From NCBI RefSeq assembly GCF_015732155.1, contig NZ_WIQK01000001.1, positions 2,180,001-2,244,000 of the forward strand: DNA of 64,000 bases, given 5' to 3'. Under the pieces are notes generated by a model. That model saw nothing but the letters and a program-made list of their open reading frames with translations. It did not search any database and had not been told where the DNA came from. The position numbers and the translations under genes are program-made. Positions 1 through 7,359 of the stretch are shown in pieces (the stretch's first letter is position 1; every line of letters begins with the position of its first letter). The DNA is from Pectinatus sottacetonis. GTDB taxonomy: Bacteria; Bacillota; Negativicutes; Selenomonadales; Selenomonadaceae.

Positions 1-633
1 GCGGATATAAGTAACTCGGGCAGAAACTTCTTCTCCTACATGAGGATGCTGTGGCATTTCTTTTTCGGCAATGAAAGCAATATTTCTGTCTGTTGTAAAG
101 ATAAAAGCTCCCTCTTCAGTTATATTATAGACCGATCCATCAATGGTACTGCCTATTTTTATGGATGCGGCTGCTGGTTTAGAAGCACGTCTCATTTCAT
201 CTTCGACTTTCATAGTTACAGCTAGACGCCCTGATTTATCGGTATATAATTTTGCCCAGACATAGTCACCAATTTTTAGATTGCCACGCATTCCTGCATA
301 AGGCATAAAAATACCGCGTTCAGCTCCTACATCAAGAAAAGCGCCATCTTTGGAGATGTTAATAACTTTTAAACGGGCAATTTGGCCTTCCTTCATTTTA
401 GGAACACGCATACTGGCAGTGAGACGTCCCTTAGGGTCCTTGTAGAGAAAGACTTTTACTGTGTCATTAACATCTACAGGTGAAGTTTGCTGTGATTTAT
501 GTAATAAAATGTCATCGGAAGTATTACCTGTCTGAGCATCCAAAAATACACCCATTTCATTTTTACGTACAGCTTTTAATGTTGCAACAGTACTGGCTTT
601 AAATGTTTTTTCTGAAAAATTATTCGTCTTCAT
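1..633 (-). CDS. S1 RNA-binding protein, CvfB-like (5' part, cut by window edge)
   Basis: Translated leftward from the ATG at 633 the frame stays open to the window edge (211 codons visible). The protein has consecutive S1-like OB-fold segments: an N-terminal one (...VRKNEMGVFLD...), a second around residues 70-140 (KEGQIARLKVINISKDGAFLD, then FMPYAGMRGNLKIGDYV), and the start of a third (GSTIDGSVYNITEEGAFIF). This tandem arrangement is that of the CvfB/YitL family of RNA-binding regulators in Firmicutes. The ATG overlaps the 3' end of rsfS by 14 bp, so it is the last visible gene of the yqeK-LCP-rsfS operon and is probably translationally coupled. The C-terminal part, where CvfB proteins carry a winged-helix domain, is outside the window. 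Confidence 0.85.
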   Translation of the reverse strand, partial: MKTNNFSEKTFKASTVATLKAVRKNEMGVFLDAQTGNTSDDILLHKSQQTSPVDVNDTVKVFLYKDPKGRLTASMRVPKMKEGQIARLKVINISKDGAFLDVGAERGIFMPYAGMRGNLKIGDYVWAKLYTDKSGRLAVTMKVEDEMRRASKPAAASIKIGSTIDGSVYNITEEGAFIFTTDRNIAFIAEKEMPQHPHVGEEVSARVTYIR

Positions 634-1003
634 ATTTTGTAATTTCCGCATCGCCCCAGAGGGTTTCCAATCCATAAAATTCACGACTTTCTTCCGTAAA
701 AATGTGAGCTACACAATCACCATAATCAAGTAATATCCATTCACCTGTTTTATATCCTTCTTTGTGAATAAAATGTTCACCAGCGATGTTGAGCTCATCA
801 TCAATATTATCAGCAATTGCCCTTGCCTGTGTAGTTGAACCGGCACTGCAGACAATAAAATAATCGGTTGAAGTTGTTAATGTATGCATATCCATTATGC
901 AGATCTGCCGGCCTTTTTTATCATATGCGGCTTTGCTAATCAGTTTGCCTTTTTCAATAGAAGTTCTTTTGTTTTTTGTTTTGGGATTAATTATAAAAAT
1001 CAT
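620..1003 (-). CDS. rsfS: Ribosomal silencing factor RsfS (Iojap family)
   Basis: A 127-residue protein with the RsfS/Iojap core: a KAAYDKKG helix, the strand-plus-TSTDYFIVCSAGSTTQARAIADNI segment, then EGYKTGEWILLDYGDCVAHIF and REFYGLETLWGDA. Family members bind ribosomal protein uL14 and block 50S-30S joining when nutrients run low. It lies 21 bp after the LCP gene and overlaps the next S1 gene. The start is uncertain: the ATG at 1003 abuts its AAAGGA sequence with essentially no spacing, and the first 15 residues (MIFIINPKTKNKRTS) are unlike usual RsfS N-termini, so initiation may be non-canonical or slightly downstream. Confidence 0.93.
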   Translation of the reverse strand: MIFIINPKTKNKRTSIEKGKLISKAAYDKKGRQICIMDMHTLTTSTDYFIVCSAGSTTQARAIADNIDDELNIAGEHFIHKEGYKTGEWILLDYGDCVAHIFTEESREFYGLETLWGDAEITKYEDE

Positions 1004-1024
1004 TCCTTTCTATGGTAAAATTTT

Positions 1025-2014
1025 TTATAAAAACATTTTTTTGGTAAGGCTGTCTATTAAAATGTTATCCGGCAGCCAATATTTTCCATCGGGAGAAAAA
1101 TGTCCTGGCAGTGTCTGTATAATAAAAGTATTCTTATATACAGCCCGCAGATAAGTGCATATATTTGTAAAGCTTAATAAAGCAGTATTGGTTATAAGTG
1201 ATTTGTTTATGATACTGGCGACAGAAAAAACTTTGGGCAGAGAAGAAAAAGTTAATATATCAGTAAAGAAATTTTTCATGAATTCCTTCTGACGGTGTGC
1301 TTTTCCAATATCTCCCAGGTCGTCACTGCGATATTGGAAATATTCCAGAGCTTTTTGCCCATCAATATGCTGATAACCTTGCTGTAAATGAATGGAAACA
1401 TGAGCTGATTTATCATCATAGTTCATATTGGTACCGATGTACATATTTATGTTGTTAAATATATCAATGAAACGGACAAAAGTATTTTTATCCATGATGA
1501 CATATTGGTTTATCCTAATGTCTAAAAGGCGCGATAGCGTATCCAGAGTTTTCTGGGTACCTTGCTGCTGGACAGAAGCAGCTGTTATATAAGAGGTATT
1601 ATTTTGGGCAATTACAGTATTAGATGGAATAATTAATACTGATACAATCCCAGTGGTATGGTTTATGCTAAAAAGCATTAAGCTATCAGCGGAACTGTTA
1701 AGATTTTTGTAGTTATCTATACCAATAAATAAAACATTTGTTATTTCGTTATACTGAATAGGGACAGTAACCGGCATAATATTTTTTTCTTTTAATTGTT
1801 TGGCAGTTTTATATTGGGTATAAGATGTTTCCAAATAATTATAAGTGATTATACTAACTTTATATATATACTGAACACCACGCATGATACCAAATAAAAT
1901 AAAGCCTAATAATATTAAAAACAGGATTATCCGCAGAAATTTAGGATGTCTTCTTTTTCTAACAATTCTTGTGCGCTTTTTTTGTGGGAAAGAAGTATTT
2001 TTATCATTAGCCAT
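1025..2014 (-). CDS. LytR-CpsA-Psr (LCP) family protein
   Basis: A 329-residue protein with a basic cytoplasmic tail (KKRTRIVRKRRHPK), one membrane segment at about residues 27-47, and an extracytoplasmic LCP domain beginning with NVLFIGIDNYKN and continuing through the Asp/Ser-rich SADSLMLFSINH segment and the IPSNTVI strand. LCP proteins transfer undecaprenyl-linked polymers to peptidoglycan or other acceptors; Arg and Asp residues of the fold bind the pyrophosphate lipid. Here the acceptor and polymer are unknown. The ATG at 2014 overlaps the yqeK stop by 8 bp. The order yqeK-LCP-rsfS is common in Firmicutes. The protein is rather divergent in the middle of the domain. Confidence 0.88.
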   Translation of the reverse strand: MANDKNTSFPQKKRTRIVRKRRHPKFLRIILFLILLGFILFGIMRGVQYIYKVSIITYNYLETSYTQYKTAKQLKEKNIMPVTVPIQYNEITNVLFIGIDNYKNLNSSADSLMLFSINHTTGIVSVLIIPSNTVIAQNNTSYITAASVQQQGTQKTLDTLSRLLDIRINQYVIMDKNTFVRFIDIFNNINMYIGTNMNYDDKSAHVSIHLQQGYQHIDGQKALEYFQYRSDDLGDIGKAHRQKEFMKNFFTDILTFSSLPKVFSVASIINKSLITNTALLSFTNICTYLRAVYKNTFIIQTLPGHFSPDGKYWLPDNILIDSLTKKMFL

Positions 2015-2585
2015 GACAAATATTTTTGGCTATTAGGGCATTCCGGGCTAATACAGTCTGCGGATGGATAAGCTGGCCTTTTTTTATTATAAAAGAAAGT
2101 GATTCACTAAAAGCGGCAATCATTACTATATCTAAGGTACTGTTTTTTATTAAATCACGGAGATGGTTAATAGAATCATATCGGCGATGTGGTTCGACCA
2201 TATCAGCTAAATAAATTATTTTGGCTAAATCAGTCATATCAGCTTTACCGGTAGTATGCAGTTTTATAGCATCAAGTATTTCTGTATCATTGATCAAATA
2301 CTTTTTTTGTGCCAATATAGCACCCAGCGCAGCATGTAGTAAAATTGGTTGGCAGGTTTCGATTGGCCCAATGGGAATATGATATTCTTTAGCGGCGTCT
2401 ATGAGGGAACTGGTAGGAATTTCACGAGCACAATCGTGTAAAAGACCAGCTAATTTTGCTTTATGCTGATCTATATTATATCTTTGTGCCAGAGTGGTAG
2501 CAGTATCACTTACGCTTAATGAATGAAGATAGCGAGTTTCGTTGAGATTTGTTTTTAATTTTTTAGCAATATCATTATAATCCAA
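2007..2585 (-). CDS. yqeK: HD-domain hydrolase YqeK (symmetrical Ap4A hydrolase type)
   Basis: A 192-residue single-domain HD phosphohydrolase. The first metal ligand is H21 (YLHSLSVSDTA), the HD pair is H50-D51 (LAGLLHDCARE), and further His/Asp ligands sit in LLHAALGA and IIYLADMVEPHRRY. YqeK proteins of Firmicutes cleave Ap4A symmetrically to two ADP and influence stress and biofilm traits. The start is a TTG at 2585 with AAAGGAGA ten bases upstream. A good promoter lies immediately upstream, so the gene seems to head the yqeK-LCP-rsfS-S1 operon; nadD, often next to yqeK, is not adjacent here. Confidence 0.93.
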   Translation of the reverse strand: MDYNDIAKKLKTNLNETRYLHSLSVSDTATTLAQRYNIDQHKAKLAGLLHDCAREIPTSSLIDAAKEYHIPIGPIETCQPILLHAALGAILAQKKYLINDTEILDAIKLHTTGKADMTDLAKIIYLADMVEPHRRYDSINHLRDLIKNSTLDIVMIAAFSESLSFIIKKGQLIHPQTVLARNALIAKNICHG

Positions 2586-2603
2586 CGTTAAATGTCTCCT
2601 TTT

Positions 2604-2632
2604 ATGATAATACAGTTATCAAATAATAGCAA
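2604..2632 (-). promoter_or_regulatory. Sigma-70 type promoter for yqeK operon
   Basis: On the minus strand TTGCTA (2632-2627), 17 bp, then TATCAT (2609-2604). The predicted transcription start would leave a 5' leader of only about 15 nt with the ribosome binding site almost at the RNA end. Matches are to consensus only; no start site has been seen. Confidence 0.55.
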
Positions 2633-2719
2633 TTCTATTTTTTATGATATATTAATTGACTTTAATAAAATTTCGTTTGATGAACAGTTGTACTTAAGTT
2701 CAGCTGTCCAGTAAAATAA

Positions 2720-2758
2720 TATATTCCCAAAGCATAACTATTATACTATGGGAATATA
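2720..2758 (-). repeat. Perfect 10-bp inverted repeat upstream of yqeK promoter
   Basis: TATATTCCCA (2720-2729) and TGGGAATATA (2749-2758) are perfect inverted repeats with a 19-nt AT-rich spacer, lying between the rnpB 3' end and the yqeK promoter. No T-run follows on either strand, so it is not an obvious terminator. It could be a protein-binding operator. Confidence 0.4.
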
Positions 2759-2809
2759 ACTAGTTATAAGTCTAAAATATAAGAAACGAAATGGTTAAAT
2801 TATAGCCAG

Positions 2810-2843
2810 AATAAAAAATAAACTGCCTGACGGCAGCTTTTTT
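2810..2843 (-). terminator. Intrinsic terminator of rnpB
   Basis: Hairpin CTGCC-TGAC-GGCAG at 2823-2836. On the minus strand it is followed by TTTATTTTTTATT and directly follows the RNase P RNA. On the plus strand the same stem is followed by CTTTTTT, so it may also work in the other direction. Confidence 0.8.
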
Positions 2844-2847
2844 ATAA

Positions 2848-3202
2848 TCATGAGTAGTCAATAAGCCGAGTTCTGTACCGCTTTTAGCGGCGATAATCAT
2901 TTATCTAGATTAATAGTTGCCTATTAATTCCAGCGACACAACCCGGAAGGCTCAGCGGGCAGCTTCATCCCTTCCCTATTCGGTCTTGCTCCATATGGGG
3001 TTTACCAAAGCCATACAGTCACCTGTATGCTGGTGCGCTCTTACCGCACCTTTCCATCCTTACCTGTAAACAGGCGGTTTAAATTTCTATAGCACTTTCC
3101 CTAAGGTTACCCTTGCCGGACGTTATCCGGCATATTGCCCTGCGGAGCCCGGACTTTCCTCAGATATCAATAGATACCCGCGATTATCTTTCGTACTCAT
3201 AA
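2848..3202 (-). ncRNA. rnpB: RNase P RNA, bacterial type A
   Basis: The catalytic RNA of ribonuclease P, which matures the 5' ends of tRNAs. Read on the minus strand it contains the universal P4/CR-I block GAGGAAAGTCCGGGCTC (3161-3145), the AAGGGTAACC-type and GGTAAACCCC segments of the specificity domain, and the 3' CR-V block ACAGAACTCGGCTTA near the end. Ends are set by the P1 helix: ATGAGTA at 3200-3194 pairs with TACTCAT at 2856-2850. Its length of about 355 nt and the layout fit the ancestral type A fold, not the Bacillus type B fold, as expected for Negativicutes. A perfect consensus promoter precedes it and a hairpin terminator follows. Confidence 0.97.
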
Positions 3203-3214
3203 TATTACATTTGC

Positions 3215-3243
3215 ATTATAACATTGTTCAAAATGCCTGTCAA
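3215..3243 (-). promoter_or_regulatory. Consensus promoter of rnpB
   Basis: Minus strand TTGACA (3243-3238), 17-bp spacer, TATAAT (3220-3215): a perfect sigma-70 consensus. The predicted start, about 3208-3203, coincides with the 5' end of RNase P RNA. The -35 hexamer overlaps the stop codon of the upstream methyltransferase gene. Confidence 0.9.
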
Positions 3244-4049
3244 TTAAAGTGTTTCTGCCGCATTATTTCGTACATTATTATTGCAGCAGCACAAGAAGCG
3301 TTTAATGATTCTGCTTGTCCGTACATGGGAATAAAAATGTTTTCCGCGGATAATTTTTTTATTTGAGGCGAAATACCGGCACCTTCATTACCAAAAGCTA
3401 TGGCTGAAGGTATCTTATAGTTTATGGAAAAACAGGGTTTAGCGTTTTTAGAGATGACTGTTGATAATAGCTGGAGTTGATTTTCTTGAAGAAAGAATTG
3501 TAGCTGTTCAACAGTTATTTTATCGATAATTGGCAGATGAAATATAGAACCCATACTGGCTCTTACAACTTTGGGAGAAAATAAATCTACAGTACCTTTC
3601 AGGGAAATAATACCATTTATACCAGTAGCATCAGCTGTCCGGATTATCGTACCAACATTTCCGGGATCTTGTAACTGATCCATAATTATAAAAATGGGAG
3701 TTTTATTTGTTTTAGGCATAGTAGATAAATTAATAGAAGTTTTTTCTCCAACAGCTATAATTCCCTGAGGTGAATTTGTATCAGATAGTTTGTGGAAGAT
3801 ATTTTCACTAACTTCATAGATGGGACAATTCTTCTGTGCTAGATTTTCTATTATAGCAGCAGCTCTGTTATTAGCGGCAGCAGCAGGAGTACAAAAACAT
3901 TTTTTTATGACGGCATTGCTTTCCACAGCTGTTTCAACTAATCTGGTACCTTCAATAAGAAAAAGATTTGCTGCATCACGATATTTCTTCTGTTTTAAAG
4001 ATGAGGCATATTTTATTTGAATATTTTCAGAACTTTTGATGGCAAGCAC
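3240..4049 (-). CDS. TrmH/SpoU-family RNA 2'-O-methyltransferase
   Basis: A 269-residue SPOUT methyltransferase. An N-terminal substrate-binding domain (KYASSLKQKKYRDAANLFLIEG) precedes the catalytic domain with the three knot motifs: motif 1 LQDPGNVGTIIRTADATG, motif 2 IAFGNEGAGISP, and motif 3 ESLNASCAAAIIMYE. It should methylate a ribose 2'-OH in rRNA or tRNA using S-adenosylmethionine; the target cannot be told from sequence. A second paralogue (RlmB-like) lies at 44.85 kb. It starts with GTG at 4049 behind GAAGGAGG (6-nt spacing). Monocistronic by position: 155 bp separate it from ruvA and its end abuts the rnpB promoter. Confidence 0.92.
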   Translation of the reverse strand: MLAIKSSENIQIKYASSLKQKKYRDAANLFLIEGTRLVETAVESNAVIKKCFCTPAAAANNRAAAIIENLAQKNCPIYEVSENIFHKLSDTNSPQGIIAVGEKTSINLSTMPKTNKTPIFIIMDQLQDPGNVGTIIRTADATGINGIISLKGTVDLFSPKVVRASMGSIFHLPIIDKITVEQLQFFLQENQLQLLSTVISKNAKPCFSINYKIPSAIAFGNEGAGISPQIKKLSAENIFIPMYGQAESLNASCAAAIIMYEIMRQKHFN

Positions 4050-4204
4050 AGAATACCTCCTTCAATATAAATAGATAATATTAGTCAAATAGCTGATGTT
4101 ATTGGTTGTTTACGGAAGATGACAAAACTACAACAGTATCATTATAGTCTGAAAATATTTAAATATAAAAAGAGTGATAAAATGTTTTGTAATATGATAT
4201 AGAT

Positions 4205-4801
4205 TTATATGCTTAATTCTTTTAAGGCAAATTTTATTATTTCTTCGGTGGATTTTAAATGATGGGCTTTTTTTAAAACAGCTGTTATTTCCTGTGAAGT
4301 ATATCCTAGAGATGTTAAAGCTTGTTTAGCATCTGTCCAGATGTCAGGGGAAGTCTGATTAGTAACTGGTTCATTTTCAAAAGCAGTATGGTCATTGACA
4401 ATACTGCCCAGTTTATCATTTAATTCTAACGTGATACGTTCGGCTGTTTTTTTGCCAATGCCTGGTGCTGCTGTTAATAAAGAAGCCTGTTTATTTTGTA
4501 TGGCCCAGATAATTTTTTCTGTTGTCATTACAGATAAGATGTTTAATGCAGCCTTGGGGCCGATTCCAGATACAGAAACAAGGCTGCTGAATACATCATA
4601 CTGGGCTTGGGTGGAAAAACCATATAATTGCAAGGCGTCTTCGCGTACATTAAGGTAAGTATACATAGTCAGTTCTTGATCCAGTTGAAGCTGGGAACGC
4701 GTTGATGAAGCGATCAAGACTCTATAGCCGATACCATTTACATCGATAAAGCAAGAGTCAGCGAAAAGTCTGGTGACTTTTCCATGCAAGTAACCTATCA
4801 T
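4205..4801 (-). CDS. ruvA: Holliday junction DNA helicase subunit RuvA
   Basis: A 198-residue protein with the three RuvA domains: N-terminal OB fold (MIGYLHGKVTRLFADSCFID), tandem helix-hairpin-helix segments (VSGIGPKAALNIL and APGIGKKTAERI), and the C-terminal UBA-like domain that contacts RuvB (DAKQALTSLGYTSQEI). RuvA tetramers hold the four-way junction for RuvB-driven branch migration. It follows ruvC by 13 bp with GGAGG before the ATG. ruvB, usually next in this operon, is absent: a methyltransferase gene and rnpB come next. Confidence 0.97.
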   Translation of the reverse strand: MIGYLHGKVTRLFADSCFIDVNGIGYRVLIASSTRSQLQLDQELTMYTYLNVREDALQLYGFSTQAQYDVFSSLVSVSGIGPKAALNILSVMTTEKIIWAIQNKQASLLTAAPGIGKKTAERITLELNDKLGSIVNDHTAFENEPVTNQTSPDIWTDAKQALTSLGYTSQEITAVLKKAHHLKSTEEIIKFALKELSI

Positions 4802-4814
4802 ATAGCCTCCTTAA

Positions 4815-5306
4815 TCAGCTGTTACGCCATATTATATTATTCATGCAATGTGTTGTGCAGATTGCTGCCGCTAATGCGTCAGCAACATCATCAGGATGGG
4901 GAGCCTTTGGCAGATGAAGTATTTTTTGTACCATATATATAACTTGCTCTTTTGTTGCTTTGCCATAGCCGACGACGGACTGTTTTATTTGTAAGGGAGT
5001 ACGTTCGACAAGCTCAATGTTGTTTTGTGCAGCTGTCAGCAAAATAATACCGCGTGCTTGTCCAACAGGAATGGCTGTTGTAACATTGCGGTTGAAAAAT
5101 AATTGTTCTACACCCATAACATCAGGAGAATATTTTTTTATTAAAAGAGTAAGCTGTGTGTGGATTGTCAGCAGCCTGTCCTGTGGTCTGGCTTTAGAGC
5201 TGGTGGTTATGGCACCATACTCGACTGCTTTTAAACGACTGCCGGTCATTTCAACGAAACCATAACCACATATTGCTGTTCCTGGATCAATACCTAATGC
5301 CAGCAT
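4815..5306 (-). CDS. ruvC: Crossover junction endodeoxyribonuclease RuvC
   Basis: A 163-residue RNase H-fold resolvase. Acidic active-site residues are visible in LALGIDPGTAICGYG (D7), GVEQLFFNRN (Glu), and the C-terminal HPDDVADALAAA. It cuts Holliday junctions symmetrically after RuvAB migration. It begins 3 bp after the yebC stop and is followed by ruvA, giving the classic yebC-ruvC-ruvA operon. Length is normal for the family. Confidence 0.97.
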   Translation of the reverse strand: MLALGIDPGTAICGYGFVEMTGSRLKAVEYGAITTSSKARPQDRLLTIHTQLTLLIKKYSPDVMGVEQLFFNRNVTTAIPVGQARGIILLTAAQNNIELVERTPLQIKQSVVGYGKATKEQVIYMVQKILHLPKAPHPDDVADALAAAICTTHCMNNIIWRNS

Positions 5307-5309
5307 CGA

Positions 5310-6044
5310 TTATGCTTCTTCAGTTATTTCATAATTGGCATAAACATTCTGTACATCATCATGTTCTTCAAGTTCATCAATTAGCTTGAGCATTTTATCG
5401 GCATCTTTTCCTGTGAGATTTACGGTTGTGTCAGGAAGCATTGTTATTTCTGCCTGAACTGTTTCAATATTATTTTTTTCCAGGGCTTCGGCAATTTTAT
5501 CAAAATCATCAGGTGCAGCTGTGATTTCAAAGGAATCATCTTCTGCCTTGAAGTCTTCAGCACCTGCGTCTAGGGCCAGCATCATAAGTGTTTCTTCATC
5601 GTCAAAGGTTTCTTTATCGATAATAAAAACAGCTTTTTGATGGAACATCCAACCTACACATCCGGTTTCACCAAGATTTCCGCCATGTTTGACAAATAAA
5701 TGACGGATATCAGCAGCGGTACGATTGCGGTTATCTGTCATTATGTCGATCATAACAGCACTGCCGCCGGGACCGTAGCCTTCGTAAACAAATTCTTCAT
5801 AATTATTTCCGTCTGATGCACCAAGACCCTTTTGGATGGCTCGCTGGATGTTATCTTTGGGAATATTATTGGCCTTAGCCTTTGATAATGCCAATTTTAA
5901 TCGCATGTTTCCGATAGGATCACTTCCGCCCATACGTACAGCAATAGTTATTTCACGGCCTATTTTAGTGGTTACTTTACCCCTTATGGCATCATTGGCC
6001 CCTTTTTTTCTTTTTATGTTTGCCCATTTTGAATGTCCTGACAT
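5310..6044 (-). CDS. yebC: YebC/PmpR family transcriptional/translation regulator
   Basis: A 244-residue protein with the signature N-terminus MSGHSKWANIKRKKG and the conserved block YEGYGPGGSAVMIDIMTDNRNRT; the acidic C-terminal domain (DELEEHDDVQNVYANYE) is also typical. Members were described as DNA-binding regulators; recent work links the family to relief of ribosome stalling at proline-rich stretches. It starts with ATG behind GAGGTGTA. First gene of yebC-ruvC-ruvA; the 77-bp gap from tyrS holds a 12-bp inverted repeat. Confidence 0.95.
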   Translation of the reverse strand: MSGHSKWANIKRKKGANDAIRGKVTTKIGREITIAVRMGGSDPIGNMRLKLALSKAKANNIPKDNIQRAIQKGLGASDGNNYEEFVYEGYGPGGSAVMIDIMTDNRNRTAADIRHLFVKHGGNLGETGCVGWMFHQKAVFIIDKETFDDEETLMMLALDAGAEDFKAEDDSFEITAAPDDFDKIAEALEKNNIETVQAEITMLPDTTVNLTGKDADKMLKLIDELEEHDDVQNVYANYEITEEA

Positions 6045-6075
6045 TATTACACCTCATAAATTTTAGTATAGTTGA

Positions 6076-6112
6076 TGTTTTTATACTGATAGTGGTTACA
6101 AGTATAAAAACA
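6076..6112 (-). repeat. Perfect 12-bp inverted repeat between tyrS and yebC
   Basis: TGTTTTTATACT (6076-6087) and AGTATAAAAACA (6101-6112), 13-nt spacer. There is no T-run after the stem on the minus strand, so it is not a standard terminator; it may be an operator upstream of yebC or an mRNA hairpin in the tyrS-yebC junction. Confidence 0.5.
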
Positions 6113-6121
6113 TTATTAATA

Positions 6122-7339
6122 TTATTTTAAAATTAAGCGATAATACTTTTTCTTACCTTTTTTTATCATACATGCATTATCGGGAAAATCATCTGTAGAT
6201 AAGATTTTATCAATATCACCTAATTTTTTATCATTTATAGATAAGCCGTTTTGCTGAATAAGTCTTTTACCCTCGCCTTTTGAAGTAAATATTTTTTCTT
6301 TTACTAAAACATCTAAAAGTTTACTGCCCAGGCATGACGAGCTGATTAGTATAGTTGGTACGCTGCTTAAAGTACCCTGACCGCTGAAGAGGGCTTTGGT
6401 AGCTTCTGCTGCTTTTTGGGCTTCTTTTTCCCCGTGTACTATCCTAGTAACTTCATAGGCAAGGATCTTTTTGGCCTCATTGATTTCTTTGCCTTTCAGG
6501 CTGCCTAAGCGGTTTACTTCATCCATTGGCAGGAAGGTTAGTAATGCCAGACATTTTTTTACATCGGAATCATTTACATTACGCCAATATTGATAAAAAT
6601 CATATGGAGAAGTTTTCTGGGGATCAAGCCATAGCGCACCCTTGCTTGTTTTGCCCATTTTTTTCCCTTCACTTGTAGTCAGCAGAGTGAAAGTGAGTCC
6701 ATAGGCAGGTTTTTCATATTTGCGGCGCAGTAATTCAACACCGGCAATAATGTTCGACCATTGATCGTTGCCACCCATTTCCATTTTACAGTTATAACGA
6801 CGGCTAAGTTCCATAAAATCATAAGCCTGCATGATCATATAATTAAATTCTAAAAACGTTAAACCTTTTTCCATACGCTGTTTGTAACATTCAGCAGTCA
6901 GCATCCTGTTTACCGAAAAATGAGGGCCTATATCCCGCAATAATTCTATATAATTTAATTTCCGCAGCCATTCGCCGTTATTTACGATCAAAGCTTTATC
7001 ATTACTAAAATCAATAAACCGTTGCATTTGTTTTTTAAAACAATTACAATTATGTTCAATCATTTTATCTGTAAGCATTTGGCGCATATCAGTTCTTCCT
7101 GAAGGGTCACCTACGGTGCCTGTTCCACCGCCGATGAGGCAAATAGGCCTATGGCCGGCTTTTTGCATATGAGCCATTATCATCATGGCTAGGAAGTGAC
7201 CTACATGCAGGCTGTCAGCTGTCGGGTCAAAACCAATGTAAAAAGTAATTTTTTCTGTATCCAGTAGATGCCTTATTTCTTCTTCATGTGTGGCTTGGGC
7301 GATATAACCGCGTTCTTTTAATGTATCATATATATTCAA
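6122..7339 (-). CDS. tyrS: Tyrosyl-tRNA synthetase (TyrS)
   Basis: A 405-residue class I aminoacyl-tRNA synthetase charging tRNA-Tyr. The HIGH motif appears as HVGH (residues 45-48), the KMSKS loop as KMGKT, and the tyrosine pocket as [12 protein letters not shown] and [11 protein letters not shown]-terminal S4-like RNA-binding domain follows (residues about 340-405, [15 protein letters not shown]). The start is a TTG at 7339 preceded by AGGAGG at good spacing. It sits 20 bp after pbp1A, so both are probably co-transcribed. No T-box leader is present; regulation by tRNA charging is therefore not evident here. Confidence 0.97.
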   Translation of the reverse strand: MNIYDTLKERGYIAQATHEEEIRHLLDTEKITFYIGFDPTADSLHVGHFLAMMIMAHMQKAGHRPICLIGGGTGTVGDPSGRTDMRQMLTDKMIEHNCNCFKKQMQRFIDFSNDKALIVNNGEWLRKLNYIELLRDIGPHFSVNRMLTAECYKQRMEKGLTFLEFNYMIMQAYDFMELSRRYNCKMEMGGNDQWSNIIAGVELLRRKYEKPAYGLTFTLLTTSEGKKMGKTSKGALWLDPQKTSPYDFYQYWRNVNDSDVKKCLALLTFLPMDEVNRLGSLKGKEINEAKKILAYEVTRIVHGEKEAQKAAEATKALFSGQGTLSSVPTILISSSCLGSKLLDVLVKEKIFTSKGEGKRLIQQNGLSINDKKLGDIDKILSTDDFPDNACMIKKGKKKYYRLILK

Positions 7340-7359
7340 CTAAAAACCTCCTAAATAAA

